In this document: one piece after another, positions 1 through 9,849 of the stretch | How positions within the stretch are numbered: position 1 is the stretch's first letter | Layout: every line of letters begins with the position of its first letter | Source of the DNA: Symsagittifera roscoffensis | Taxonomy: Eukaryota; Xenacoelomorpha; Acoela; Convolutidae | Length of the DNA: 64,000 nucleotides | Direction of reading: 5' to 3' | Assembly: GCF_963678635.1 (NCBI RefSeq) | Contig: NW_026971333.1 | Coordinates: forward strand, 33,636-97,635 | Notes under the pieces: generated by a model | The model's database searches: none | Told to the model about the DNA's origin: nothing | What the model saw: only the letters and a program-made list of their open reading frames with translations | Made by a program: the position numbers and the translations under genes

Positions 1-1
1 T

Positions 2-223
2 CTTACAACAAATCGCTTTGGAACGGGAGAAGATGAGACTATCGAAAGAGAAGAAGATGTTAGACGACATGTTGGGGGCATGCCCCTGTTAACCGATCTG
101 AGCTTGGCTATGAGAACCGATACCTTAGCATTGATCAGAGGAGCCACGGAGTTTGTGACAGTGATCTATGGACCAGCAGTCACGTTTGCGTTCCCTGAAC
201 CTCATATCAGCAGTGGACGGTAG
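2..223 (+). CDS. UE ORF0, C-terminal fragment (5' end outside window)
   Basis: Open from the window edge to a TAG at 221-223, about 73 residues. It overlaps the next ORF by 56 bases in another frame. The sequence is hydrophobic and well mixed (ends ...PEPHISSGR) and looks like true coding sequence. The following ORF resumes with similar composition in the neighbouring frame at about 200-212, so ORF0 and ORF1 may be one reading frame broken by a frameshift. Function not recognised. Confidence 0.4.
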   Translation, partial: LTTNRFGTGEDETIEREEDVRRHVGGMPLLTDLSLAMRTDTLALIRGATEFVTVIYGPAVTFAFPEPHISSGR

Positions 224-1403
224 TGTAGTGAACTGGTGTCAGCAGTACACATTGCGGGAGCTCATGAGTGAAGATCTGTTATTTGCGAAAATATCAGAAC
301 CAGAGATGACAGTCATCATTTTTGACAATCACTTCCGCGATCGCATGGGAGAAGTAGAAAGAGGACACATCGAGGTGTTTCCGAAGCTTTGGAATCTGAG
401 ACCCTATGATAAAACGAAAAGTGAGATAACCAGAGTGCCTCGTCTCATTGCAGCATATCACAAGGTGAGAGAAGAGTCGAAGGATTGGGGTGATTACGAG
501 AAGCTGCCGGAAGAAATCCCCGAATTCCCTCTGATAAGATGGATGTTGCTCGGAGCAGTCACGGTGGTACAAACTCCTAGGTTGAGAGCATTTGAAACCA
601 ATGAAAAGAGAATAGGGAATTTCGTGGGAACAATGGATCCATACTTTGTAGGGAGAAATGCCGCCGTGTTACAGTACACACGATTTGCCTATACGGATCA
701 AGCGACGAGAAGGCGAATAAGCAACGCCGCGACTCCCAAGCCTGGAAGATTTGACGAGGAATGGGCGGGATTAGGCTTAGCTCCTATGAAGATGAGAGGC
801 AGGACCGAACTGCCTGAGGCCTCCTTGATCCTGACTAGTGTGAAACCGGAATTGAAAGTAGGAGGAACACTGCAGGCGAGAGCCTTCCTAGCACCCTTCG
901 GCTGCGAGGAAATCAAAGTGGTCCATGGAGAGGAGGAAGATGGATCAGCAGGCACACTGATCATACCGAAATTTCCGGAAGGAACCGACAATGAGAAGCA
1001 AGGACCCTCGAGCTCAAAGAAGGACATGTCAGAAGGAGATGATGGACATGGAGGAAGCCGTCAAGCGGAAGAACCCATGCAACAAGATGCAAGTCAAGCT
1101 GGTGGGGAAAACGACAGGGCATCTACAGGAGCAGTATCCAGCCTGGATTTCAATATCTTCAGTGATCTTGAGAACAACGCGGATATGTTGGAGACGACTG
1201 AGCCAGCGGATGAAGGTATTTCGACACTGGAACCTCCGACAGCCTTTACAGAAATGAAACGGAATTTGCCGGAGAGCAGCTCTCCTGGCAATTCAAGAAA
1301 TAACGAACAAAGAATCCTCATGGAATCACCTAGAAGAAGAAGAATAGAGGGTTCAGCCAGAGTACCTTTTTTGGGAACGTTGCCCGAAGAAGAGTGGGAA
1401 TAA
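168..1403 (+). CDS. UE ORF1, uncharacterised 411-aa protein
   Basis: ATG at 168, TAA at 1401-1403. The first 260 residues look globular; from about residue 265 the chain is polar and probably disordered (E, S, G, Q-rich), with a basic patch PRRRR near residue 390. No signal peptide, membrane segment or known domain was recognised. Residues from about 165 to the end have collinear decayed counterparts in the array at 26780-33900: ATPKPG near 715-740 corresponds to ATPKPG at about 26960; LAPFG and VVHGE correspond to LAPFEQ and VIHER; STLE...PESS corresponds to STLEAHSAF...PESS. In those copies the codons corresponding to the TAA are GTG GAT, so the frame runs on into ORF2. The ATG may therefore be internal to a longer ancestral ORF. 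Confidence 0.55.
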   Translation: MDQQSRLRSLNLISAVDGSVVNWCQQYTLRELMSEDLLFAKISEPEMTVIIFDNHFRDRMGEVERGHIEVFPKLWNLRPYDKTKSEITRVPRLIAAYHKVREESKDWGDYEKLPEEIPEFPLIRWMLLGAVTVVQTPRLRAFETNEKRIGNFVGTMDPYFVGRNAAVLQYTRFAYTDQATRRRISNAATPKPGRFDEEWAGLGLAPMKMRGRTELPEASLILTSVKPELKVGGTLQARAFLAPFGCEEIKVVHGEEEDGSAGTLIIPKFPEGTDNEKQGPSSSKKDMSEGDDGHGGSRQAEEPMQQDASQAGGENDRASTGAVSSLDFNIFSDLENNADMLETTEPADEGISTLEPPTAFTEMKRNLPESSSPGNSRNNEQRILMESPRRRRIEGSARVPFLGTLPEEEWE

Positions 1404-1448
1404 CATCACCGAGACCATGAGAATCGGACGGGATGTAGATTGGACAGA

Positions 1449-3005
1449 ATGGCGTTCATGGAAGAAGTCTGGACAGTAGTTCAGAGCTATGGGACCCAGT
1501 CCATTTTGAAAACAGGTCTCAACCGACCGTTGATGCGGGAAGTCCTTGACAAGCTTGATGAGTGTGAAGGGAGATTGAGTGAGTTGTTGATTGACTCAGC
1601 CACTGATGAAAGTGAAGCGAACTCTCCCATCAAGATGACACCACAGGACGATAAAGGAGAGGTGGTGTATATGTCAAGAACCAGGAAAGGAACGATGCGG
1701 TCGAAGTTGGTGATTGATAAGATCAACGAGATGAAAATGAAGTTAGGCAGCAGAGTGATGCCGAGGAGAGTAGGAAAGACGAAGGTGGATTCGGAGATAT
1801 CGATAGTAGCTGTCAATTCAGCGAAACGAAAACGAGTCGAAGAGGCCATGGATTTGGGACAAGGTGATTATCAATTACCTGGCACGAACAGAATGTTGAC
1901 CGATGTAGCGATGGTGCCACCCATTCTCATGGCAGGGATAAAGTCGACAGGTTACAAATCCAGAAGGAGTGACCGCACTCTGACTGGAGCAACATTAGAA
2001 ATGGAAATACTCAGCCAATGTGGAGAGAGCACAATGAAAGACTTTAAGCCATCTCCCATGAATCACGGAAAGGGAAGTGTCGCAGGACAACTAGTACCAG
2101 TGGAATATAACCGACTAACAGTGTCGGAGACTGTGTCAATAGATGAAACCGCCGGTGGATACATGGAGATGTCAGAATACCGAAACTCTGCTAGAGGGTA
2201 TGTGATGGCCCTGGAAGACGAAAAAGCCATGGAAGGTTATCTGGAGACGATGTTGCGAGGCACCAACCTCAAGCAGAAGGCGTACGGGACTCTAGCGTCA
2301 TCCGAGATGCAGGCGGAAACGATCGAGCAGTTAGTGAGCCTTCCATGGAAAGCAGTGGTGTTGAAGTACTTCGAAGAGGAAATGTGGACTGCGCCGAGAA
2401 TACACGCTCTCATGGCAGTACCCTACGTAAGAACCGAATTACAACTGAGGTTCGCCTGGTGCATGATGGGATTAACTCGCGGGGAATATGACTCAGAAGA
2501 AAGGAAAAGGTCAAAAGAAGAAAAAGTATTCCTGATGACGAACCTGAGGGATCTGATAATCCAGGAAGGAATGGCAGTAGCGTGCGCGAAGCGAAGAGAT
2601 GCTCTCTGTTTCATTCGATTCCTGATAGAGCAGATTTCAGTACCAGCATTGAACACCTGTGTCAAGATGCTGAGGGAGGGCGATGAACGAGCAAAAGCCT
2701 TACTCTTGCTAGCACTGCTGGAGATGCATCAAAGCAAGCCGATGAGGGTGAATATGAAAGAACCTGAGGAGTTAGAGCCCATGAGAAAGATAGACGAAAT
2801 CAGGAGATTTTCAAACAAGGAGCTGAGACTCACTAAAGAATCTATGGGGGCATTACCGAAACCCAGTGAGTACTGTGGACCGATCAAGAAAAAGTCGTAC
2901 AGCTACGTGTCCGGAATCATAGGGATAGCGTACAACCCTTTTCTGAGTGAAGACATACGCTATTGCTTCTTCGACTACGAGCAGGCAGTGTTGCTAAGAT
3001 TCTAG
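1449..3005 (+). CDS. UE ORF2, uncharacterised protein of about 518 aa
   Basis: Same frame as ORF1, opening directly after its TAA; first ATG at 1449 (MAFMEEVW), TAG at 3003-3005. The N-terminal part contains a basic stretch (RTRKGTMRSK, AKRKRVEE); the C-terminal half is helix-rich (ALLLLALLEMHQ). No catalytic or zinc-binding pattern was recognised. The array at 26780-35400 carries matching pieces in the same order: LAFLEEVW, DECEE, SPIK, DLGQGE, YLENFIRDT, SLPWSAVFLRYFE, and YEQAVLLRF just before the stop. At the stop, the decayed copy has TGG (35244-35246) where this copy has TAG. The ORF is thus best read as an internal part of a longer ancestral protein. Confidence 0.55.
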   Translation: MAFMEEVWTVVQSYGTQSILKTGLNRPLMREVLDKLDECEGRLSELLIDSATDESEANSPIKMTPQDDKGEVVYMSRTRKGTMRSKLVIDKINEMKMKLGSRVMPRRVGKTKVDSEISIVAVNSAKRKRVEEAMDLGQGDYQLPGTNRMLTDVAMVPPILMAGIKSTGYKSRRSDRTLTGATLEMEILSQCGESTMKDFKPSPMNHGKGSVAGQLVPVEYNRLTVSETVSIDETAGGYMEMSEYRNSARGYVMALEDEKAMEGYLETMLRGTNLKQKAYGTLASSEMQAETIEQLVSLPWKAVVLKYFEEEMWTAPRIHALMAVPYVRTELQLRFAWCMMGLTRGEYDSEERKRSKEEKVFLMTNLRDLIIQEGMAVACAKRRDALCFIRFLIEQISVPALNTCVKMLREGDERAKALLLLALLEMHQSKPMRVNMKEPEELEPMRKIDEIRRFSNKELRLTKESMGALPKPSEYCGPIKKKSYSYVSGIIGIAYNPFLSEDIRYCFFDYEQAVLLRF

Positions 3006-4004
3006 ACGTCGAGAATTGTAACAGTTAAGAGCGCTAATAATCCGCAGACCAAATTGGGACTGGTCTTGGAAGAAGAGGTGACTGCACCTTCCGTACCAAA
3101 ATCCGACAAAAGAGTGGAGTTTGGGTTGGGATTCTCAGATGATTTACTGAGAACGAATTTGATGGTAGTGTGGGAATTGATGAGGCCATCATGGTGTCCT
3201 AGTCCTAACGCTGACTCGATATTACGGGCGACACGAGACGTGCAGAGGGAGCTGAATGCAGATTGTAACCTGCGTGACCTGAACATCCTATATAATGTGA
3301 TGATAACGGCCTCTAGGAGCAACGGGGAAGATAAAGTGGAGTTGCCTGGCTGGGGACCAGAAGACTGGGTCAAACCTGGTAGCTGTCTGGCGGAAGTCTG
3401 TGGACTGGAAGGTCAGGTTTGTGGAGGTCTGGATTGTGTGAAAACCCTAGAGAGACAACACAAGCAATTGACGATATTGTTTGGGAATGTCGTGATGAAG
3501 GCAAGGACGGAAACGGAGCTGAACGCAGATTGCCATGCAGGAACCGAGGTGAATCTAGTGACTGCACTTGGAATCTACAGCATGTTTGGTTCTTTAGAGT
3601 CACTATTGAATCTAGAACAGAGACATGAGATGGTCACAGCCATCAGTGTAGAAGTGTTCCCAGGAGTTCTGCAAACTGAGCAAAAGTACATAGGAAAATG
3701 GAGGGAAGCGATCGAGGCGGAAATGAACATCAGACTCAGTGAGACTTTTTGTAGACCATCAGGAGCACGATATTTGGTGGGATCGACATTGGCTCCGATG
3801 TGCAAGAGCAAATACCCGGTGCAGTTCGTAGCTGTGGATGTAAAGAGTACGAGAACGATCGTGGATCAAGCCTTCTCAGTGCCAAAGTGTGTGAGACTAA
3901 CGAGAATGTCCAAAAAATCTTACGAGTTGCTATGTAAGATGTTCTCACAGTTCCAGAGAGAACAAAGGAGGAGTTGGAATCGATACTGGGAAGGAAGTTC
4001 ATGA
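3006..4004 (+). CDS. UE ORF3, uncharacterised, in frame with ORF2 after one stop codon
   Basis: Continues in the ORF2 frame immediately after the TAG at 3003-3005 and runs to TGA at 4002-4004. The first ATG is only at 3162; the 52 codons before it look coding and match the decayed copy at about 35247-35340 in spacing (both contain a YEE/EEE-V-x-A-x-S pattern). This supports a nonsense mutation or stop-codon readthrough over independent initiation. Notable features are several cysteines (CLAEVCGLEGQVCGG near 3390-3430) and two copies of the short motif ELNADC. No known domain recognised. Confidence 0.5.
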   Translation, partial: TSRIVTVKSANNPQTKLGLVLEEEVTAPSVPKSDKRVEFGLGFSDDLLRTNLMVVWELMRPSWCPSPNADSILRATRDVQRELNADCNLRDLNILYNVMITASRSNGEDKVELPGWGPEDWVKPGSCLAEVCGLEGQVCGGLDCVKTLERQHKQLTILFGNVVMKARTETELNADCHAGTEVNLVTALGIYSMFGSLESLLNLEQRHEMVTAISVEVFPGVLQTEQKYIGKWREAIEAEMNIRLSETFCRPSGARYLVGSTLAPMCKSKYPVQFVAVDVKSTRTIVDQAFSVPKCVRLTRMSKKSYELLCKMFSQFQREQRRSWNRYWEGSS

Positions 4005-4936
4005 GATACGTGAGTGGGAACTTCAGTGACTTTGAGAGACAGAAACAGAGAGGATCAACTGTTACAGATTACAATACAGTAGACGAGAATGATGAAGTCC
4101 ACCGAGTGATGATGGAAGTGGAACCATTACTGGAAGCTTCGGGAAAACGCAATTGGAGGAGCATCATGTTGACACATGATGAGTTTCCCTGCCACTCCTT
4201 GCTGCAGACTTGGTGGTATCCCGAGCGTAGTAATCTGGTGTTGATCTGGGACTCTGGAGAGCTGCTCTCCATGGGTTTACCAGACTCGTCACAGCCCATA
4301 ACAGTAGTGATAGTGGGAGTTATGATGGCGGTACGATGGCTGGTAGCTCACGTAAGAGAGAACAATAGACAGGAAGCGCCAACGAGAGAACAGTTGCGGA
4401 AATTGGATTGTCTAAAAGATTTAGATCTTTTTGAGACAATGTTTAAAATTCTAAACATTCCGATGGAAGTGAAGCAGATATGGGCAAGAAAACGATTGAT
4501 GCCATGGTTCAGAGCTAACATGACTGCATGGTTGTACGAATATGCTAAGAAGCATATGTCGAAGCACGGCAGATTGTACAGTGAATATCAGCTGTATATT
4601 AGAGCAGGAGCTTTCAAGCGAGCTTTCGTGACTCATCGGAATGCAGTGACCACCGCTGTAAAGAGAATTTCCAGGACGAGTGAACGTAGTGGAAAGGAGA
4701 AGGAAGAGATGTTGAAGGAAGATATGGAGAGAAACGTGACGTTGTGTCTCCACAACAGCTTCTGCCGAAACAGAGAATCTAACGAGGATCTCCTACCTTG
4801 TAGCAAACAGAGGGTAGAAGAGCAGAAGTGTTGGAGGACTGCTTCCAACAGCGTCAGAATAAATAACGATGTGTTGCAAGACACAGAAACTGAGAGTGCA
4901 GAGTCAGTGTCACAGGAGGAAGAGATGGAACATTGA
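3938..4936 (+). CDS. UE ORF4, uncharacterised C-terminal part
   Basis: Open from 3938 in the frame one base behind ORF3; first ATG at 4001, TGA at 4934-4936. That ATG overlaps the ORF3 TGA as ATGA, an arrangement some viruses and LINEs use for termination-reinitiation. The codons before the ATG (VPERTKEELESILGRKF) also look coding, so a single-base frameshift near 3936-3938 is an equally good explanation. There is one hydrophobic stretch (PITVVIVGVMMAVRWLV, about 4285-4340) and an acidic end (SAESVSQEEEMEH). No homologous copy of this part was seen elsewhere in the window. Confidence 0.5.
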   Translation, partial: DVLTVPERTKEELESILGRKFMRYVSGNFSDFERQKQRGSTVTDYNTVDENDEVHRVMMEVEPLLEASGKRNWRSIMLTHDEFPCHSLLQTWWYPERSNLVLIWDSGELLSMGLPDSSQPITVVIVGVMMAVRWLVAHVRENNRQEAPTREQLRKLDCLKDLDLFETMFKILNIPMEVKQIWARKRLMPWFRANMTAWLYEYAKKHMSKHGRLYSEYQLYIRAGAFKRAFVTHRNAVTTAVKRISRTSERSGKEKEEMLKEDMERNVTLCLHNSFCRNRESNEDLLPCSKQRVEEQKCWRTASNSVRINNDVLQDTETESAESVSQEEEMEH

Positions 4937-6849
4937 CAAACGGTCGAAAGAACAAGAAGCAAAAAGAAAGAAAATTAGAAGAATTTAGAAGTTTTAGAAC
5001 TTCTAAACGACGAAAAAAGAAGAAAACAAAAGAGTGACGAAGAAGAAGAAATAAAAAATTCAGAATTGTTTTATGTGTGTGAAAAAACTCAAGTGAGAAA
5101 CTAAGCAACCAAGTTGTAATTGAAAACTGAAACATTTAGTTGATCTTTGAACATTAAAGAATTTGTTGCTTTTATAAATTTGCATTTTGATTTTAGTTAG
5201 TTGCTTTAGAGACACTTACTTACTATTTATTTAGAAAGGCTTGAGTGAAGAGTATATTTAAATATTCCAGCCTGCATGACTGTTTTTAATCAACTAGGAG
5301 AACTGATCACTTTGTGGTGATATGAAAGGCTTGGGTAATCTCTCGAAGAGGGAGATTGTTTCATTGTTCTTTCTAACCACAGAGTTTCTTAGTTTTAATA
5401 TTCAGGACAATAACAAGCAAGATTTCCGAAGGGAAGGAGCATAGTAGGATAATGTTAGCTTGTTGGTTGGCAGGACTAACCTGCAAACCAACGTCTTTTA
5501 AGAATCTAGGAGACGAAGTTTTTAGTCAGGACATTCACATTGGAAGTCAGAAAAGATGTTTTTATCTTAGGTCATATCCTCAATGTGCAGATTAAGGAAA
5601 AAGTTTGAAGGCTATAGTGATGTAGTATGATGCCATTTATATTCTGCAGTGAGTTGATGTGACGCGGATAAAAGTGATTTCGTGCATTTTGTAAATTCTG
5701 TTCGATGACACTGTACCTATTGCAGTGGACATTCAACCGGACTGAGGACATTGACCGGACTGTCCGGGGAGTATGTGACATTCGACCAGAATGCACCAAA
5801 ATGCAAACGCAGCAATTTCGAGTTTTTAGCAGCGAACCTTCCGAATTGGCGATTTTAAAGGAATAAGAGCGTTATTCGAACAATTGGACAAATCGGGAAG
5901 GCTGAAGGATTTGGAAATTCCTAATATTTAAAAACTCGAATTGATGACGTAACAATTCTAAGAAACGTCAAAAACGGCCATTTTAGAGAAAAAACCGGAA
6001 AAAAAAACACAACAATGATAGTTGCGACGACGACAACAACGGAAAAATAGAGAATCGGAATCGGAAAAAAGCAGGAATAGCAGAGACCGTTCCGAGTTGC
6101 AACTATTGTGTCGCTACAATAGTTGCAAGGCCGTTACGAACAACGGTGAAGGGAGGAAGACAGCCTTCCGGAAGGAAGATAAAGGTCTTATTTCCCCGGA
6201 TTCGAGAATCCGGAGGGGTCTGGGGACTGGAACTGATAGTGTTTTACATAAAGTTTTAGCTTCCCTATTATGTCCTGAGTTGAATTTAATCAACATCTGA
6301 ATTCATTCTGCTAAGATGAGAAGCTAGGAGTTGGGGGGAAAGGGTTGATCCATCTTCGATGGAGATGATGATTTTTATCTACTGAACAAAAACAATAATA
6401 GTTTAATAAATAGTAGTAGCCCTGATTTTAGGAGTGATCTCGTGGTCTGGGGATACTGAGACCCAGCCTTGAACTCACTATTTCTGCATGTAATCTAGTT
6501 GATTTGAGTTTTTTGACCGAAGCCGAAAGCAGTAACGTTTTTGTCGACCCGATGTTAGAAAGACCACCGAAAGTACTGGCTTGGTAGAGACGGTGAAAAG
6601 CATGTAGAGCTCTGTTTAGACGTTGGCCAGTCGTCTTAGAACCTAGCTTTATTTTCCGTCGATATGTATCTTCCGGGCGAATGTTGCATGTACAAGCAGA
6701 GATTGCTTAAAACCTTCAGGACTGATAAATTGGATTAGATGTGATTGTTGTTCTAGTTGGTATCATATCAGTTGTGTAAATATTTCTCTTAGCGACTCTT
6801 AGAAAACCCAATGGTTATAGTGTCCTTTATGCGTTGATGTAAAATCTGT
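4937..6849 (+). other. Non-coding 3' flank of UE with hairpins
   Basis: AT-rich, without a convincing ORF. Short perfect or near-perfect inverted repeats occur at 4984-5007 (10-bp stem, 4-base loop), about 5337-5357 (6-bp stem) and 5462-5492 (13-bp stem with one mismatch). A short tandem repeat built on ACATTSAACCGGACTG-like sequence lies near 5729-5768. Nothing else recognised. Confidence 0.4.
4984..5007. repeat. Perfect inverted repeat just after UE ORF4
   Basis: A 10-bp perfect stem with a 4-base loop (TTTAGAAGTT-TTAG-AACTTCTAAA) 47 bases after the ORF4 stop. It could form an RNA hairpin in the 3' non-coding region. Function unknown. Confidence 0.6.
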
Positions 6850-7335
6850 TAATAAAGCAGCAATAGGTAATGATTTAGTGCTAGACAATCATGTTAATAC
6901 AGCCATCTCAAATGTCCGAGTACTCAAGAGAGTACCAAAAGACTCGCGTGTTCCCTTGGCGAAAAGTCTGTCGGACAAAATAAATGACATCGTCTACAAT
7001 GTAGAAGATGTTACAAAATGGCTAATTTTTTTAACGTCGTTCTTGTTTTTTTTTGGAGTAACCGAAAAGAAGTGGACGCAAACAGACCACAGGCATGAGC
7101 TCTTTGATAATAAAAAAAATTCGAGCAAATGACGTGTCACTTCCAAAACCCCATCCCCAAGTTTCAAGCCCGCCTCTGAGTGACCTCGAGCAGAGAATAA
7201 AATTAAAAAGTAGTAAGTTCGATGAAGGAAATGTAAAGGGAGGAATAAGGCTTGCTGCTTCGGATGACAAAATTGCTCCTTTTTTAACAGATAACTATCA
7301 AAAATTGTTGTCTAAGCACCCTCAGCGAGCCAAAT

Positions 7336-8200
7336 TTGCAGCTCCAAATCCAGAAGAGTTGGATAGTTTTTTTCGTAACCGATTTTGACCTACACAAAGC
7401 GATAATGTCCTTTCCGAACGGATCAGCACCAGGTCCTGATAAAATAGTTCCTCAAGTTTTTAAAGATCTTGTTAGTAAGTCGAATGGCAGTGCAGGACTT
7501 AATTTTCTGAAATCGCTTACTAAGCTGATAAACCTCATTGGATATGGCAAAATACCCGAACCACAAAGACCTTTTTTTTGGCGCAAAGTTTATCGCCCTC
7601 ATAACGATAGACGGAGGGTTGAGACCGATTGCCATAGGCAACACGCTGAGACGTATCGCGTCTAAATGCGAGCGACAATTTTTTTCGGAAACGTACAGGT
7701 AGGATGCGGTACCAAACGAGGAGCAGAAATAGCTGCGCACTCGTTTCGAAACCTAATTGAACGCGACGACAATCCAAAATGCACTGTTCTTTTAAAACTA
7801 GATTTTAAGAATGCCTTTAACTCTCTAAACAGAGAAACAATTCTGAATCATGTTTATTCAAATCGCCCCGAATTGTATAATTACACCCATTGCGCGTATG
7901 GTAAACCTAGTTACCTTTTCTACGGAAGCTCTGTCATAATGTCAGAAGACGGAACTCAGCAAGGTGATCCTGAAGCCCCACCCCTTTTTGCGGAAACAAT
8001 TCATACACTAGTCAAACAGTTGGAGTCGCAAAAGTTAACATCTGGTATTTAGATGATGGGAATTTAGCCGACGACTATAAGGTAGTACTCCGGGACCTTA
8101 AAAACATTCTGAAATCGGAACAAATTTACGTCCTGAGCTTGAACACTGAGAAGTGCGAACTTTGTTTTTTGAGACTGACTACTAGTACACAGTATAATTC
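7336..8200 (+). pseudogene. Reverse transcriptase remnant
   Basis: Palm and fingers of the decayed element. The order GPDKI, then LRPIAIGNTLRRIASK (about 7620-7665, a different frame), GCGTKRGAE, DFKNAFNSLNR, QQGDPEAP and YLDDG is that of a non-LTR reverse transcriptase. At least three frame changes and an in-frame stop at about 8050 lie between these motifs. The catalytic aspartates (D of LDFKNAF and DD of YLDD) are still encoded. Confidence 0.65.
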
Positions 8201-8872
8201 ATTTTGAACACAATTTCGAAAAAAATGCCTCAAAATAAAAATAAAAACAAAAGAAGAACTCCTCATTTTAGGATCTCCAATCGGCGAACTTTGCCGAAGA
8301 GAATTGCTCGACGAAAGGATTAAGGATCTTGAAAAAATCTCGGATGTCATTGACAAACTAGACGCATATTAAGGTTTTTACCTCCTGAAAAATTGCTTTA
8401 GCATCCAAATCTCCTATATTTTTTGCGTACGAGCCCTTGTTTTTTTTCAAAAAGATTTTTTGGAACGCTACGACAAATTACTAAGAAATTTGTTATGCAA
8501 GGTCACTAACGTGAAAATGGATAATAACCAGTTTTTATAAGCAGTTCTCCCGGCAGCCAAAGGTGGCTTGATCGTTTCTTCCGCTCGTCTACTCGCTTTA
8601 CCCGCTTTCTTAGCCTCAGCAGTAGGAGCGAAAGATGCCTTGAGCGAAATCTTTGGTTTGGAGCATGTGGATGGAACCTATGATGATGCGCTTAAACGGT
8701 GGTTTGAACTTGGAAAAATTGAAATGGCTCCGGAAAATGAAATCCAAAAAAAATCGAAAAAAAATGGACGGAGCTAATTTTTTACAGCGAAATTGCAGAC
8801 TTGATTTTACGACTCGAAACAACGGACGTAAAAAGATTCAACACGTTTTAAGATAGATTTGGCTCCCAAAGG

Positions 8873-9400
8873 TTGAACGTCATCCCGTGCAAAAATTTAA
8901 GGTTAAAACTGTCGAACCAACAACTCAGAAATGCAATAGGACTTCGGTTAAGCTCAAAAATAAGCAAACGGCATAAATGCGTGTGCGGAAAAGACGTTAC
9001 CGAGGTTGGTTGGCATGGTCTTTCTTGCCCCAAAAGTGCAGGGAGATTCTCTAGGCATTCAAACTTGAATGTCCTTATAAAGTTTATCTTCTACTCACAT
9101 TCCGTCTGTTTTAGAACCACGACACCTCTTAAGGACCAATCAAAAGCGACCAGACGGTTTGACGCTCGTTCCATGGTCTGTTGGTAAGCAGCTCTTGTGG
9201 GATGTAACGGCAGTAGGCTCCTTAGCTCCTTTTAGGATTAATGCCGAGTCTGTTTGTAACCCTGATACGGCTGCCGCTGAAGCGGAAGAGTAAAAAATTG
9301 ACAAGTATAAAAACCTTGTAAATGATGGATATCTTTTTCAACCGCTAGTTTTTGAAATTCAGGGCGCGGACGGCCCCAGCACAGAATTTTTTTTGAGCAA
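8873..9400 (+). pseudogene. C-terminal zinc/nuclease-like region of the retrotransposon
   Basis: Encodes CVCGKDVTEVGWHGLSC (a CCHC-like finger), SAGRFSRH, then after a frame change PDG...W..LLWDVTAVGSLAPF and later YLFQPLVFEIQGADGPS. This is the usual C-terminal arrangement of the restriction-like-endonuclease LINE class. The reading frame is broken by a stop near 9290. Confidence 0.55.
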
Positions 9401-9560
9401 GCTTTGTAAGAACCTAAGCATATAAGCACTGAGGAACCCGGAGCAGGTAGCTTTTTAAAACAGAGAATCTCCCTGGCAATACAGATTGCGAACGCCTTTT
9501 GCGTACTCGCAACAATAAATGACAAAGTAACTTTCGACAAAATTTTCTATTTGTAACACT

Positions 9561-9849
9561 TGTATATTATATTTTCTCGTGTCGAGTTGCGTGTTCTTGT
9601 TGAAGAAACCTAACCCGTATCGATTTTAATTGAAATGGACTTAAACACTTGTCATTTTTTTTTATCATTATCACTTCCATATCTAGAAAATTCCAAGGAT
9701 TTTGACTGGAATACGTGATGAAGGGACTCCTGACTGTAACCTCGGTTACTATGATAGTTTTGACCTTCTGATTACCGAAAAAAAGGAGCGTCTCACGTTT
9801 TTGCACAGGCCGCGGTTGCTTCCTCGCATATCATTAAGACTCTCAAGGC
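9561..9849. other. Short unassigned junction
   Basis: AT-rich sequence between the 3' end of the first LINE and the point where palindrome homology begins. No gene or repeat recognised. Confidence 0.4.

Larger units (their letters stand above)
1..4936 (+). mobile_element. Unknown multicopy coding element (UE), least decayed copy
   Basis: Five consecutive ORFs (2-223, 168-1403, 1404-3005, 3006-4004, 3938-4936) fill this stretch with almost no spacing. The coding strand is purine-rich and methionine-, glutamate- and lysine-rich, unlike the AT-rich DNA after 5000. Collinear but broken copies of the same coding sequence lie at 26780-35400, so this is a repeated element and not a single-copy gene. 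I see no reverse transcriptase (YxDD), integrase, retroviral protease or helicase motif, no introns and no terminal repeat inside the window; the 5' end is cut by the window edge. Candidates are an endogenised viral segment, the accessory or gag-like part of a large transposon, or an amplified host gene. I cannot choose between these. Confidence 0.5.
6850..9560 (+). mobile_element. Decayed non-LTR retrotransposon, restriction-like-endonuclease type
   Basis: Collinear fragments in all three + frames match one non-LTR element layout. The start has RVPKDSRVPLA and PLSDLEQRIK. The palm region has GSAPGPDKI (about 7430), LKLDFKNAFNSL (about 7793), QQGDPEAP (about 7958) and a WYLDDG catalytic box (about 8044). 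A C-terminal CxC-x8-H-x3-C zinc region (about 8977-9030) is followed by PDG...LLWDVT (about 9150-9205), as in restriction-like nuclease domains. Frameshifts and stops interrupt it throughout, so it is dead. The family name is not assigned; it resembles the R2/NeSL-like broad group more than the APE-type LINE next door. Confidence 0.65.

Noticed and set aside
3909..3920. CCAAAAAAT run as a possible -1 frameshift site for ORF3/ORF4
   Set aside because: The -1 frame hits a TAA at 3935-3937, so any shift must occur after that point.
1..4936. LTR retrotransposon gag-pol
   Set aside because: No RT, protease, RNase H or integrase motifs and no LTR visible in the window.
6022..6300. 92-codon ORF after UE
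   Set aside because: Low-complexity basic start, no ORF partner, and no homologous copy in the window.
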